Below are positions 1 to 7,874 of a stretch of 12,739 nt of DNA, in pieces. A program made the translations under genes and the position numbers. The notes under the pieces were generated by a model that was given only the letters and a program-made list of their open reading frames with translations, had not been told where the DNA came from and ran no database searches. The DNA is from a bacterium (GTDB lineage Bacteria > BMS3Abin14): the NCBI GenBank assembly GCA_022865845.1, contig JALHUC010000161.1, positions 1-12,739 on the forward strand, given 5' to 3'. The first letter of the stretch is position 1, and the number at the start of each line of letters is the position of its first letter.

Positions 1-56
1 CGGTCGTCGTCCACGACGAGGATCCTGGGTCTGTGGTTATCGGTGTGTTCGGTCAT
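1..56 (-). CDS. Response regulator, N-terminal fragment (cut by window edge)
   Basis: Partial gene. Reading leftward from an ATG at 56-54, 18 codons run to the window edge and give MTEHTDNHRPRILVVDDD. A short polar lead followed by a hydrophobic strand and an Asp-Asp pair (ILVVDDD) is the classic first beta strand and acidic Mg2+ pocket of a CheY-like receiver domain, so the protein is most likely a two-component response regulator that is phosphorylated on a later Asp outside the window. The output domain cannot be seen. No good Shine-Dalgarno precedes the ATG; the upstream bases are GAG/GCGA repeats, so the start is not certain. It lies downstream of secA across a 231-base repeat-filled gap and probably has its own transcription. 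A sensor kinase with a C-terminal receiver is less likely because the receiver starts within about 10 residues of the ATG. Confidence 0.72.
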   Translation of the reverse strand, partial: MTEHTDNHRPRILVVDDD

Positions 57-77
57 ACTCGCTCGCTCACTCGCTTC

Positions 78-121
78 GCTCAGGTAGGTTGGTTGCGCTC
101 AGGTAGGTTCGCTGCGCTCAG
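78..121. repeat. 19-base direct repeat, two full copies and a partial
   Basis: GCTCAGGTAGGTTGGTTGC at 78-96 is followed directly by GCTCAGGTAGGTTCGCTGC at 97-115 and then the start of a third copy (GCTCAGG, 115/116-122). The two full copies differ at two of 19 positions. On the left it merges into GCTCGCTCACTCGCTTCGCT (61-80), a simple GCTC-rich stretch that forms the leader of the response regulator. Function unknown; the period is not 7, unlike the neighbouring arrays. Confidence 0.75.
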
Positions 122-160
122 GTTCCATGTTCCATGTTCCAGGTTCCGGGTTCCGGGTTC
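122..160. repeat. Heptamer tandem array (GTTCCAT/GTTCCGG)
   Basis: Five consecutive 7-base units, GTTCCAT, GTTCCAT, GTTCCAG, GTTCCGG, GTTCCGG, then GTTC. The first five positions are invariant and drift is limited to the last two. On the sense (minus) strand the unit reads GGAACCT/GGAACAT. The array sits in the gap between secA and the response regulator. Confidence 0.9.
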
Positions 161-170
161 ATTAATTTCT

Positions 171-284
171 GTGATCCGTGATCCGAAAAAACAACAGGGA
201 ACAGTGAACTGTATTCTACGTTCTACATTCCGCGTCCTGCATTTTCCTCTACACCCTGCACTCTACACTCTGCACTCTGCACTG
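171..284. repeat. Composite heptamer tract in the secA 3' gap
   Basis: Two units of GTGATCC (171-177, 178-184) are followed after 11 A-rich bases by seven contiguous heptamers (196-244): AGGGAAC, AGTGAAC, TGTATTC, TACGTTC, TACATTC, CGCGTCC, TGCATTT. A 5-base break follows, then five more (250-284): TACACCC, TGCACTC, TACACTC, TGCACTC, TGCACTG. The tract ends three bases before the secA stop codon (290-288). Adjacent units resemble each other most, so the sequence drifts gradually along the tract while keeping the 7-base register. With 122-160 it fills most of the 231-base gap. No conventional terminator was found for secA here. Confidence 0.85.
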
Positions 285-287
285 CAC

Positions 288-2951
288 TTACACATTCACT
301 CCACAGCACTTCTTGAACTTCTTCCCCGAGCCGCAGGGACACGGTTCGTTCCTGCCCACCTTGCGGCCGTCCCTTTTAACCGTTTGCTGTACCGGCTGCC
401 CCTGCCCAGGTGCCGGCGCCCTGGGCTGGCCCGGGGAGAAGGCATCCGCCACGGGGCCTCTCGTCATGGAGAAGTGCTGCTGTCGCCTCTGGGGGATGTT
501 CTCCTCCTCAGCCATCTGGATAAGGAAAAGGATACGGAGCGTATCTTCCCTGACCCTGTCCATCATGGCCTCGAACATTCCGTAACCTTCCATTTTGTAC
601 TCTGAAAGAGGGTCCTTCTGGCCATATCCCCTCAGCCCGATCCCCTCCCTGAGCTGATCCATGCCGTACAGATGATCCTTCCATTGCCCGTCCAGGACCT
701 GCAGGAAGAAGTTCTTCTCCAGGATCCGCATCGTCTCGGGACCAAACTCAGCCTCCCTGGCCGCGTATTTCTCCCTGGTAAGGGCCAGGAGCCCCTCTTC
801 AAAGGCATCCACATCAGCCTCGAAGGAGCTCATCGTGGGCTTGAACCCGAAAACTGCAAAGAAGCGATCACCCAGCCCATCCAGATCCCATTCGTCGTAG
901 TGAGCCTTGGGATCGACATGGAACTGGACCATTTCCTCGATCGTCTCCTGGACCAGATCATCGATCCATTCGGACAGATTTTCCGTACCCAGGATCTCCC
1001 TTCTCTGCCCGTAAACCGATTCGCGCTGCATGTTCATGACATCGTCGTACTCGAGGATATGCTTCCTGATGTCGAAGTTGTGGCCCTCCACCCTCTTCTG
1101 GGCGTTCTCAATGGCCTTGGAGACCATCCTGTTCTCGATCTCCTGTCCCTCAGTCATTCCCAGCCGCTCCATGAGTCCGGAGATCCGCTCGGAACCGAAA
1201 ATACGCATGAGATCGTCTTCAAGACTCAGAAAAAACCTGGAACTGCCCGGGTCACCCTGACGACCGGACCGTCCCCGTAGCTGGTTATCGATCCTCCGGC
1301 TCTCATGGCGCTCTGTTCCCAGGATATGCAGGCCTCCCGCTTCCAGGACCGAGAGGCGCTCCTGTACGCAAAGTTTCTGCATCTCTTCCAGAACCTTCAC
1401 GTACTCCTCCGAATCGGTGTCTTTTACTTTGTGCCTGGCAAGAAAGACCGGGTTGCCTCCCAAAACGATATCCGTTCCCCGTCCTGCCATGTTGGTTGCT
1501 ACGGTTACGGCACCCGCCCTCCCCGCCTGGGCTACAATATCGGCCTCTCGTTCATGGTGCTTGGCGTTGAGAACGTTGTGAGCGAGTCCCTCCCTCTTCA
1601 TCATCCTGGAGAGAAGTTCGGAACTCTCGATGGACGCGGTGCCCACCAGGACAGGTTGACCCCGGTGCTGGCAGTCGGCTATCTCGTCAACAACCGCCTT
1701 GTACTTCTCCTTCATGGTGCGATAAATGAGGTCCGGGTTATCCACGCGGATCATGGGCATGTTGGTAGGGATCACAGCTACATCCAGATTGTAGATGTTC
1801 TTGAACTCAGCCGCTTCAGTATCCGCTGTCCCTGTCATACCCGCCAGCTTGTCATACATGCGAAAGAAGTTCTGGAAGGTGATGGACGCAAGGGTCTGGT
1901 TTTCGCTCTCGATCTTGACCCCCTCTTTAGCCTCCAAAGCCTGATGCAGCCCATCGCTGTAACGTCTTCCAGGCATGAGACGACCGGTAAACTCGTCCAC
2001 GATGAGTACCTGGTTGTCCTTGACGACATAATCCACATCCCTTTTGAAAAGAGCGTGGGCCTTGAGAGCCTGTTGAACGTGATGATTGGTCTCGATAGTT
2101 GCCGGATCGTAGAGGTTCTCGACGCCCAGAAGCTTTTCAACGCGCTCGACGCCCTCTTCGGTGAGAACGACGCTCCTGGCCTTCTCATCCTTTGTAAAGT
2201 GAACCTCCTCCTTCAGGCGGGGCATGATGGTGTTAATATTGTAGTACTTGTCGGTGGAGTCCTCGGCCAGCCCGGATATGATGAGAGGGGTACGAGCTTC
2301 ATCCACCAGGATGCTATCGACCTCGTCCACAATGGCGTAGGCCAGATCCTTCTGGACATAATCCTCCAGGGAGAATTTCATATTGTCCCTTAGATAATCG
2401 AAGCCGAACTCGTTGTTTGTCCCGTAGATCACATCGGCCCTGTAAGCCTTTTTCCTCTCCAGATCTCCCATGTCGTGCTGAATAACACCAACTTCCAGAC
2501 CGAGGACTCTATAGATAGTCCCCATCCATTCGGAATCCCTGCCAGCCAGATAGTCGTTCACCGTTACCACGTGAACACCGGCCCCTGTGAGGGAGTTGAG
2601 ATATACCGGAAGGGTTGCAACGAGGGTCTTCCCCTCCCCGGTTTTCATCTCGGCGATCTTTCCCTGGTGAAGGATTACCCCGCCCACGATCTGAACGTCG
2701 AAATGCCTCAAACCCAATAGCCTTACGGATGCCTCCCTTACCACAGCGAAAGCTTCCGGAAGCAGGTCGTCCAGCATTTCCCCCTGCTTCAGGCGTTCCC
2801 TGAACTGCTCTGTTTTCCCTTTCAGGGCAACATCATCCAGGGCCTGCATGGACGGTTCCAGGATATTTACACTCTCCACACTGGGGGCGATCCGTTTAAG
2901 CTCCCTTTCGTTCGTAGTACCGAATATTTTTTGAGCGATAAGTTTGATCAT
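288..2951 (-). CDS. secA: Preprotein translocase ATPase SecA
   Basis: SecA is the cytoplasmic motor that binds SecB/preprotein and pushes unfolded chains through SecYEG using ATP. The 887-residue product is a typical full length. Visible landmarks: Walker A region [11 protein letters not shown] (about 102-112), the DEAD-like [15 protein letters not shown] box (208-222) preceding the preprotein cross-linking domain, the second motor-domain stretch [17 protein letters not shown], the [13 protein letters not shown] motif, the helical scaffold around [16 protein letters not shown], a Pro/Gln-rich linker, and a C-terminal SEC-C zinc motif with Cys871, Cys873, Cys882 and Cys883 that contacts SecB and phospholipid. 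The ATG at 2951 gives the expected [11 protein letters not shown] start, although the Shine-Dalgarno is weak. The gene has its own leader and follows a hairpin after the M23 gene, so it is probably monocistronic. Everything in the sequence looks intact. Confidence 0.98.
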   Translation of the reverse strand: MIKLIAQKIFGTTNERELKRIAPSVESVNILEPSMQALDDVALKGKTEQFRERLKQGEMLDDLLPEAFAVVREASVRLLGLRHFDVQIVGGVILHQGKIAEMKTGEGKTLVATLPVYLNSLTGAGVHVVTVNDYLAGRDSEWMGTIYRVLGLEVGVIQHDMGDLERKKAYRADVIYGTNNEFGFDYLRDNMKFSLEDYVQKDLAYAIVDEVDSILVDEARTPLIISGLAEDSTDKYYNINTIMPRLKEEVHFTKDEKARSVVLTEEGVERVEKLLGVENLYDPATIETNHHVQQALKAHALFKRDVDYVVKDNQVLIVDEFTGRLMPGRRYSDGLHQALEAKEGVKIESENQTLASITFQNFFRMYDKLAGMTGTADTEAAEFKNIYNLDVAVIPTNMPMIRVDNPDLIYRTMKEKYKAVVDEIADCQHRGQPVLVGTASIESSELLSRMMKREGLAHNVLNAKHHEREADIVAQAGRAGAVTVATNMAGRGTDIVLGGNPVFLARHKVKDTDSEEYVKVLEEMQKLCVQERLSVLEAGGLHILGTERHESRRIDNQLRGRSGRQGDPGSSRFFLSLEDDLMRIFGSERISGLMERLGMTEGQEIENRMVSKAIENAQKRVEGHNFDIRKHILEYDDVMNMQRESVYGQRREILGTENLSEWIDDLVQETIEEMVQFHVDPKAHYDEWDLDGLGDRFFAVFGFKPTMSSFEADVDAFEEGLLALTREKYAAREAEFGPETMRILEKNFFLQVLDGQWKDHLYGMDQLREGIGLRGYGQKDPLSEYKMEGYGMFEAMMDRVREDTLRILFLIQMAEEENIPQRRQQHFSMTRGPVADAFSPGQPRAPAPGQGQPVQQTVKRDGRKVGRNEPCPCGSGKKFKKCCGVNV

Positions 2952-2969
2952 TGATGGGGTTCCCGGGAA

Positions 2970-2998
2970 ATTATATCCAGTTTCAAGTTTCAGGTTGC
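2970..2998 (-). promoter_or_regulatory. Possible secA promoter
   Basis: A perfect -10 box TATAAT lies on the minus strand at 2975-2970, 18 bases upstream of the secA ATG. The -35 position falls inside the heptamer array (17 bases upstream is GCAACC, a poor match). It would give a leader of only about 12 bases. Inferred from consensus matching alone. Confidence 0.35.
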
Positions 2999-3007
2999 AG
3001 GTTTCGG
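2980..3007. repeat. Heptamer tandem array upstream of secA (GTTTCAG)
   Basis: Four contiguous 7-base units: GTTTCAA, GTTTCAG, GTTGCAG, GTTTCGG, followed by GTT. On the sense strand the unit is GAAACCT/GAAACTT, close to the GGAACCT unit downstream of secA. It ends 4 bases from the TATAAT element. The rest of the gap (3008-3108) shows no repeat or reading frame I can support. Confidence 0.85.
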
Positions 3008-3108
3008 GTTAAGAACACTTCTTCAATACCCTACGGCTTGTCGCCAATCGCGTAAGTTAACATCTGTTTCCTGTGTTGCAAACAAAAACCGGGAGCAAAC
3101 TCATAGAA

Positions 3109-3141
3109 AACGGCCCCGGTGGCATCACCCCCGGGGCCGTT
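3109..3141 (-). terminator. GC-rich hairpin, probable terminator after the M23 gene
   Basis: A perfect 11-base-pair inverted repeat (AACGGCCCCGG at 3109-3119 with CCGGGGCCGTT at 3131-3141) and an 11-base loop. It starts 29 bases past the M23 stop codon. On the minus strand the stem runs into TTTT followed by CTATG, a short U-tract; the plus-strand side has none. This fits an intrinsic terminator separating the M23 gene from secA. Confidence 0.7.
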
Positions 3142-3170
3142 GGAAATGTCTCTTTTCAGTTTTGCCCGAC

Positions 3171-4082
3171 TCAGTTCAGTATGTATCTAGACGGGTTGAC
3201 TGACACCCCGTTAACAGCCACTTCGTAGTGAACGTGGGGACCAGTGCTCCTCCCCGTACTGCCGATACGGGCGATCACATCACCCCTCTGGACCTTCTGT
3301 CCCAATTTGGCTTCAAGGGCGGAACAGTGCCCGTATCTGGTGGTTATTCCATAACCATGGTCGATGATGATCATGTTGCCAAAACCGCCCTCGCGGCCCG
3401 CAAATACGACGAGACCGTCAGCGGGTGCAATAATAGGCGTACCACTTCTTGTGGCTATATCAAGTCCCCGGTGCAGCTCACGCCTGCCGGTAAAGGGAGA
3501 GGAACGGTAGCCGAAGGAAGAGGTCAACCATCCTTTGACCGGCCAGATAGAGGGTGTTGATTTAAGGAGCGACTTCTGATCTTCCAGATACTCAACCAGT
3601 TCCTGGAAACTCCGCTCCTGAATGGTGACCTCTGTCTTGAAAAGGTCCAGGCTCCTGTTCATGCTGGTGATGATGGTCTGGTCCTGGAAGGAAAGCTCAC
3701 CCTCCAGAGGGTTGAACGGTTCGGGGTTCTCACCGCCAATACCCATGATCTGCTCGGGGTAGACCACCCCCTCCAGGTCTGTCATGACCCTCAGCTTCAT
3801 ATCGAACTGCCTGAGTCGTGTCATTTCCCCCTGGAGATCATCGAAAGATTTGGCGAAAGTGACCAGTTGCTGCTGCTGCTGGCGCGCCTCCAGACGCAGC
3901 CTGTCAAGTTCGGCCACCATCTTCTTGACACCATAATAGTCGGTGACCAGATACCCCAGACCAAAAACAACAACAGCAATGGCCACAAGGAGTCCCCTGA
4001 CCATGGATCTGGGAACCCTGTATTTCCTTACCCGCGTAGTCTCATCGGGCAGGATCATAATAGTATATTTCTTTTTATTCAC
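3171..4082 (-). CDS. Membrane-anchored M23 (LytM-type) peptidoglycan endopeptidase
   Basis: A 303-residue cell wall peptidase. A short basic cytoplasmic N-terminus (1-28) is followed by one membrane segment (about 30-49, LLVAIAVVVFGLGYLV), then a Gln/Arg/Leu-rich coiled-coil stretch (about 52-100), a linker, and a C-terminal LytM domain (about 178-303). The zinc site appears complete: His204 and Asp208 in HRGLD, His252 in RYGHCS, and His283/His285 in HVH. It is therefore likely a real metallopeptidase cutting peptide cross-links in the periplasm and not a degenerate EnvC-like activator. The start is GTG at 4082, chosen because GGGGAGAG (4098-4091) lies 8 bases upstream. It stands alone, with a 228-base leader and a hairpin after the stop. 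I would not assign a gene symbol; the substrate and partner are unknown. Confidence 0.92.
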   Translation of the reverse strand: MNKKKYTIMILPDETTRVRKYRVPRSMVRGLLVAIAVVVFGLGYLVTDYYGVKKMVAELDRLRLEARQQQQQLVTFAKSFDDLQGEMTRLRQFDMKLRVMTDLEGVVYPEQIMGIGGENPEPFNPLEGELSFQDQTIITSMNRSLDLFKTEVTIQERSFQELVEYLEDQKSLLKSTPSIWPVKGWLTSSFGYRSSPFTGRRELHRGLDIATRSGTPIIAPADGLVVFAGREGGFGNMIIIDHGYGITTRYGHCSALEAKLGQKVQRGDVIARIGSTGRSTGPHVHYEVAVNGVSVNPSRYILN

Positions 4083-4102
4083 GATACAAACTCTCCCCGT
4101 GA

Positions 4103-4131
4103 AAGCTGGTCCGCTTCCCTATCATTGTCAA
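4103..4131 (-). promoter_or_regulatory. Possible promoter of the M23 gene
   Basis: A perfect -35 hexamer TTGACA is present on the minus strand at 4131-4126. The hexamer 17 bases downstream is CAGCTT, a poor -10. The TSS would lie very close to the ribosome binding site at 4098-4091. Weak call; the TTGACA may be chance in this AT-rich leader. Confidence 0.25.
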
Positions 4132-4243
4132 TAAAATCCTGAAAAAACTAACATATCCGATTGGCAATTGCAAGATACCTTCAATATGCCGGAAACCTGA
4201 TAATTAACAATCCCTATTCCGTGGATCATAAAAAAATCTTTTT

Positions 4244-4276
4244 AACCTGCAGGAACAGTGGCCTGGCCCTGCAGTT
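4244..4276 (-). terminator. Possible terminator after pmbA
   Basis: CTGCAGG (4247-4253) pairs with CCTGCAG (4268-4274), extended by AA/TT with one bulged base; the loop is 14 bases. On the minus strand the stem is followed by an A-rich 7-base spacer and then seven T (complement of 4236-4230). The U-tract is farther from the stem than in a canonical intrinsic terminator, so this is tentative. It lies 35 bases past the pmbA stop. Confidence 0.35.
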
Positions 4277-4288
4277 ATTTTCTGCTTT

Positions 4289-4328
4289 CAATTTAACTGC
4301 CCGAGACAATTTAACTGCCCGAGACAAT
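4289..4328. repeat. 18-base perfect tandem duplication over the pmbA stop codon
   Basis: CAATTTAACTGCCCGAGA occurs at 4289-4306 and again at 4307-4324, then CAAT begins a third copy. On the minus strand each copy reads as the end of PmbA (VSGS) plus the TAA stop, so the last codons and the stop codon are duplicated in frame (18 bases = 6 codons). The first stop met by ribosomes is at 4313-4311; the spare one is 18 bases later. It looks like a recent slippage duplication. Confidence 0.9.
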
Positions 4329-5654
4329 GACCGATTCGAACAGCAGGGTCGGTGAGCCCAGGGACCCGTAAAAGGAAAGATCATCTCCTACACCTGCAAG
4401 TGAGGCCATCAGATCGAAAAGATTTCCGCTCACCGTGCCGTTCCTGAAAGGCCGTACAGGTTCCCCATCATGAAGGATATAGCCAGCAGCGCCAAGGGAA
4501 AAATCCCCGGAGACACTGTCCATCATGTGAGCACCCAGCAGGCTATTGAACTTCACCGAAATGCCGGAGGGTACTATCGTATCAATAGAACAGGTTCCCT
4601 TCTGGATGTAAAGGTTGGAAGGTCCCGGCACAGGGGCGCCGGTAAGGGCTCCTCTTGAAGCGCTGCCTGTAGGCTCTTCAGACCACCTTGCCGCCGTCTT
4701 GAGGGTGTGCATACAGCCAGTAACGACACCGCTGTCCACAAGTTTTCTCGGCACAGGGGGCACTCTCTCGTCGTCAAAGGGCGCCGAACCTGTCCTCCAG
4801 GGTATGGTTCCATCATCAACAATGGTGAGAACTTCCGAAAAAAGCCTTTTCCCTCTTTTATCGGCCAATCGGGACCGACCCTTTTGCATCTCCTCGGCCG
4901 AAAAAGAAGAGATCAGGGCTCCGAGGAGATCGAGAGCGACCTTGGGGGGGAACAGGGCCGGATAGGTCCCCGTTTCTGGCGGCAACCCGCCCAACAGCTG
5001 TACCGCTTCGGCAGCAGCGTTCTGCCCCACTTGTCCGGGCACCAGATCGGCAAGCCTCCTGGACACCATGAAATCGTGCCCCGATTGGGATTCTTCCCCC
5101 TCCCGGGCCACCGCCTGCGCGGAGAGGGAAAAGATGGAATCCTCATAAAACCAGACACTCCCTCCCGAGGCGATGGCTGTGCCCTTACGCTGCTCCTGGT
5201 AGGAAGGTTTGTGGGCCTGTTCGACGCGGTCATCGGTGTCCATGACCGCCGCCTCTGCTTCCGAGGCAAGGAGGAGCTTGTCCTGGAAGGACGTTTCAAC
5301 CCCCTCGGCGTCGTAAAGGCCCTCTGTCGACCCTATTTCCTCTGAGCTGGAGAAGCGGTTCTCCTTCACTGAGGGCAACAGGCGGGCGGCGTCAATGGCA
5401 TCCCGGGCCAGGTCAGCAAAACATGCCTCATCTGGAGCTGTAGTGAAGGCGAACCCCTGCCGTTTCCCGTCAAGCAAAACCCTCAGGGCAGCTGAGGTCT
5501 CTTCGCTGCGCCTTACTCCCTCAGGTTTGCCGCCCTTTACCTCGATACGCAGGGAGTGACTTTGGCGGACCATACACTCCGCTTCGTCGGCTCCGGCCCT
5601 GCGGGCTGTCTCTTCTATTTGGGAGGCTATTTTTTTTATTTCATCAGAGTACAT
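4311..5654 (-). CDS. pmbA: TldD/PmbA family protein, PmbA (TldE) type
   Basis: A 447-residue member of the TldD/PmbA family. In characterised cases TldD and TldE (PmbA) form a heterodimeric cytoplasmic metalloprotease that cleaves small unfolded peptides, such as microcin B17 precursor and CcdA. TldD carries the HExxxH zinc motif; I find no HExxH-like motif here, so this is the TldE-like subunit. Family features seen: the N-terminal region with ADEAECMVRQSHSLRIEVKGG (about 21-41), the central YPALFPPKVALDLLGALISSFSAE stretch (subunit core), and the C-terminal GDFSLGAAGYILHDGE...GNLFDLM. The ATG at 5654 directly abuts the TGA of the upstream acetyltransferase gene (5657-5655), with GGAG nine bases upstream, implying translational coupling. 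No tldD partner is in the window. The stop codon lies in an 18-base tandem duplication. Confidence 0.9.
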   Translation of the reverse strand: MYSDEIKKIASQIEETARRAGADEAECMVRQSHSLRIEVKGGKPEGVRRSEETSAALRVLLDGKRQGFAFTTAPDEACFADLARDAIDAARLLPSVKENRFSSSEEIGSTEGLYDAEGVETSFQDKLLLASEAEAAVMDTDDRVEQAHKPSYQEQRKGTAIASGGSVWFYEDSIFSLSAQAVAREGEESQSGHDFMVSRRLADLVPGQVGQNAAAEAVQLLGGLPPETGTYPALFPPKVALDLLGALISSFSAEEMQKGRSRLADKRGKRLFSEVLTIVDDGTIPWRTGSAPFDDERVPPVPRKLVDSGVVTGCMHTLKTAARWSEEPTGSASRGALTGAPVPGPSNLYIQKGTCSIDTIVPSGISVKFNSLLGAHMMDSVSGDFSLGAAGYILHDGEPVRPFRNGTVSGNLFDLMASLAGVGDDLSFYGSLGSPTLLFESVIVSGS

Positions 5655-6125
5655 TCAGACAAGCTCCATGATCAGGGCATCCTCATCGCAATTGGGAAAC
5701 TGTGGGCACTTCAGGCAGTCCCCCCACACCTTGTGGGGGAGAGATTCCTTGGGAACCCTTGAGAAACCTACCCCTTCGAAGAACCCCGGCCTGTATGTCA
5801 GGGCGTATATACGGGCGATGCCAAGGGACCTTGCTTCCTCAATGCATGCATTGACAAGGGTCTTTCCCATACCCTTTCCCTGCTGATCAGATGCCACGGC
5901 AAGGGATCTCACCTCGGCGAGATCCTCCCAGTTGATGTGGAGGGCTGAACATCCGAGTACCTTACCGTCCTGTTCGACCACGAAGAAATCCCGTAGCCCC
6001 TCGTAAAGTTCGCTGCGGGACCGGCCCAGCATCTCGCCCCGGGTAGCAAAGGAGTTCACCAGGGTGTGGATCTCGGGGACATCCCCGATCCTCGCCTTCC
6101 GCAAATTCATATTATTTTCAGCCAC
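5655..6125 (-). CDS. GNAT acetyltransferase, short N-acetylglutamate synthase type
   Basis: A 156-residue single-domain GNAT enzyme. The acetyl-CoA loop is LAVASDQQGKGMGKTLV (75-91, QQGKGMG at its core), with the downstream strand IYALTYRPGFFEGVGF (106-121). The start MNLRKARIGDV, the GEMLGRS segment and the C-terminal tail WGDCLKCPQFPNC match the pattern of stand-alone ArgA-like proteins (short NAGS) that acetylate glutamate at the first step of arginine synthesis. Activity is inferred, not shown. Three cysteines (C137, C140, C146) form CxxC-x5-C near the end. Start choice: GTG at 6125 has GGAGG (6136-6132) six bases upstream and overlaps the recN end by 8 bases; the ATG at 6110 gives a more family-like start but lies about 20 bases from that site. 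The stop abuts the pmbA ATG. Confidence 0.88.
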   Translation of the reverse strand: MAENNMNLRKARIGDVPEIHTLVNSFATRGEMLGRSRSELYEGLRDFFVVEQDGKVLGCSALHINWEDLAEVRSLAVASDQQGKGMGKTLVNACIEEARSLGIARIYALTYRPGFFEGVGFSRVPKESLPHKVWGDCLKCPQFPNCDEDALIMELV

Positions 6126-7764
6126 GGGCCTCCTCCAAAAGTTCCCTCGCCGATCTGACGATCCCCGAGGACACCTCAATTCCACCCATCATACGGGCCA
6201 GTTCGTCCACCCGCTCATCATCGTCCAGATACCGCGTTCTGACCACCGTCCTGCCCTTTTCCTCGGATTTTTCTACAATGATGTGATGATGGGCGAAGGC
6301 CGCCACAGGAGCCAGGTGAGTAATGCAAAGAACCTGGTGGTGCCTGGCAATGCTCTGCAGCTTGCGTCCGAGAACAGCCGCCACCCTGCCGCCGATACCG
6401 GCATCAACCTCATCAAAGACCAGTGTCCCCACCCCGTCAGCTCCGGCGAGGATCTTTTTTAAGGCCAGCATCACCCTTGACAACTCCCCCCCTGACGCAA
6501 TCTTCCTCAGAGGCATCAGAGGTTCTCCAGGGTTGGGAGAGATGAGAAACTCGGCCTCATCGGTCCCCGTTTCGCTCATATCATTTTCCTGAAAAGAAAC
6601 CGAGAACCTGACCTTCTCCATGGCGAGATCCTGCAGCTCCGTCTTGACCGAGCTTTCCAGCAATAGAGCCTTCTTTTTCCTGTCCTGGCTCAGGCTGAAA
6701 GCCAGCTTCCCGGCACGGGCCGCCAGGTCCAGTTCCCGGGATTGCAACGTCTCAAGATCAGTCTCTCCTTCCTCGATGAGAACAAGCTCCTGTCTCGCCT
6801 CCTCCAGGGTCCCAAGGACCTCTTTCATGGAGGGACCGTATTTCTTCTTGATGGTCGTGATAACGGCCAGGCGTTCATGGATCACCTGGAGACGATGAGG
6901 GTCGGCCTGGACCGCTCCCGTGTAGTCCCGCAGAAAATGTCCTGCCTCCTCCAGCTGTGCCCCGGCACCTTCGATCAATTCCACAACTTCACGCAGCCTG
7001 CCGTCTGTCTCCATCATCTGTTTCAGATTCCCGGCAGAGCGGCGAACCGCTTCCACGGCGGAACCCTCACCCTGATAAAGCTCCTCCAGGGCAGTAGAGG
7101 CCGTATGCAGCAGTTTTTCAGCGGCCCCCAGGATGCCTTCCTCCTCACAAAGTCTCTCCTCTTCATCCTGATCCAGGTCCGCGGATTGAAGTTCAGTAGT
7201 GAGGTAACGCAGGTAATCCAACCTGGCCAGACGGTCTCTTTTGTCCCTTTCAATGGTGTCGAGCCGCTCCCTTATCTTCACAAGCTCCCGGAAAACAAGG
7301 GAAAACTCATGTTTCTGGTTGTCAAGGGAGGCAAAGGAATCCAGAGCCTGCAGATGAACAGTGGTTTTGAGAAGAGATTGGTGTTCATGCTGGCCGTGCA
7401 GGTCCACCATGTGATCCCCCATCTTTTTGAGATGAGGGATCGTGATCATCGTGCCGTTGACAGAAGCCCGTCCTCGCCCCTCTCTGCGGATCTCCCGGAG
7501 GATCATTATCTCGTGGTCCACGCAGCTGATCCCTTCAGGGAGGCTGGCTCCAGGATCCCGGAAGACCGCCTGTACACTGGCAGAATCTTCCCCGGACCGC
7601 ACCACGGACCCATACACCTTTTCACCAAGGACGGTCTGAAGGGCATCGACAATGATCGACTTACCGGCCCCAGTCTCACCCGTGAGTACGGTCAACCCTG
7701 GTTTGAAGGGCAAAGCCAGTTCGTCGATGATGGCGAAACCTTTTATGGAAAGAAATTCGAGCAA
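6118..7764 (-). CDS. recN: DNA repair ATPase RecN
   Basis: RecN is an SMC-like cytoplasmic ATPase that holds DNA ends or sister chromatids together during RecA-dependent double-strand break repair. The 548 residues match the family's usual length. In order: Walker A GETGAGKS (29-36), the HGQHEHQ motif (123-129), a long central coiled coil of two antiparallel arms (about 150-370), the ABC signature ASGGELSR (423-430), Walker B TLVFDEVD (447-454) and the D-loop AGIGG. The start is TTG at 7764: AGAGGA (7775-7770) is 5 bases upstream and the product starts MLEFLSIKGFAIIDEL as expected. The leader holds two heptamer arrays and a candidate promoter. I looked for a CTGT-N8-ACAG SOS box and did not find one. 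It is followed by the acetyltransferase gene with a short overlap. Confidence 0.97.
   Translation of the reverse strand: MLEFLSIKGFAIIDELALPFKPGLTVLTGETGAGKSIIVDALQTVLGEKVYGSVVRSGEDSASVQAVFRDPGASLPEGISCVDHEIMILREIRREGRGRASVNGTMITIPHLKKMGDHMVDLHGQHEHQSLLKTTVHLQALDSFASLDNQKHEFSLVFRELVKIRERLDTIERDKRDRLARLDYLRYLTTELQSADLDQDEEERLCEEEGILGAAEKLLHTASTALEELYQGEGSAVEAVRRSAGNLKQMMETDGRLREVVELIEGAGAQLEEAGHFLRDYTGAVQADPHRLQVIHERLAVITTIKKKYGPSMKEVLGTLEEARQELVLIEEGETDLETLQSRELDLAARAGKLAFSLSQDRKKKALLLESSVKTELQDLAMEKVRFSVSFQENDMSETGTDEAEFLISPNPGEPLMPLRKIASGGELSRVMLALKKILAGADGVGTLVFDEVDAGIGGRVAAVLGRKLQSIARHHQVLCITHLAPVAAFAHHHIIVEKSEEKGRTVVRTRYLDDDERVDELARMMGGIEVSSGIVRSARELLEEARG
6132..6136 (-). promoter_or_regulatory. 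Ribosome binding site deciding the acetyltransferase start
   Basis: GGAGG on the minus strand within the last codons of recN. It lies 6 bases from the GTG at 6125 but 21 bases from the ATG at 6110, so it favours the GTG start and coupling to recN translation. Confidence 0.5.
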
Positions 7765-7776
7765 AGTGTTCCTCTA

Positions 7777-7811
7777 ATTCCGGATTCAGGATTCTGGATT
7801 GAGTATTCTGG
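7777..7811. repeat. Heptamer tandem array next to the recN ribosome binding site
   Basis: Five contiguous 7-base units: ATTCCGG, ATTCAGG, ATTCTGG, ATTGAGT, ATTCTGG. On the sense strand the unit reads GAATCCT, related to the GAAACCT and GGAACCT units around secA. The array ends one base from the AGAGG of recN (7775-7771). Confidence 0.9.
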
Positions 7812-7832
7812 ACTAAATCGCAGAGGCTGCAT

Positions 7833-7862
7833 ATTTTATTAACTGTAATCCTGAATTCTCAA
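7833..7862 (-). promoter_or_regulatory. Candidate recN promoter
   Basis: On the minus strand TTGAGA (7862-7857) and TAAAAT (7838-7833) are separated by 18 bases, each matching five of six consensus positions for a housekeeping sigma factor. The -35 element is made of heptamer units of the array at 7847-7874. Predicted transcription start near 7826. Confidence 0.45.
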
Positions 7863-7874
7863 TTCGCAATCTCA
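7847..7874. repeat. Heptamer tandem array downstream of nadK
   Basis: Four contiguous 7-base units: AATCCTG, AATTCTC, AATTCGC, AATCTCA. It merges at its right end with the arm of the hairpin that overlaps the nadK stop. Confidence 0.8.

Noticed and set aside
122..284. CRISPR-like array
   Set aside because: Units are 7 bases with no spacers, no 25-37 base repeats and no cas genes nearby.
33..605. A plus-strand open frame of 190 codons covering the heptamer gap and secA end
   Set aside because: Its sequence is a translation of tandem repeats and antisense SEC-C; no domain or ribosome binding site.
1305..2393. A 362-codon plus-strand open frame antisense to secA
   Set aside because: Lies wholly over conserved SecA motor domains and has no recognisable domain of its own.
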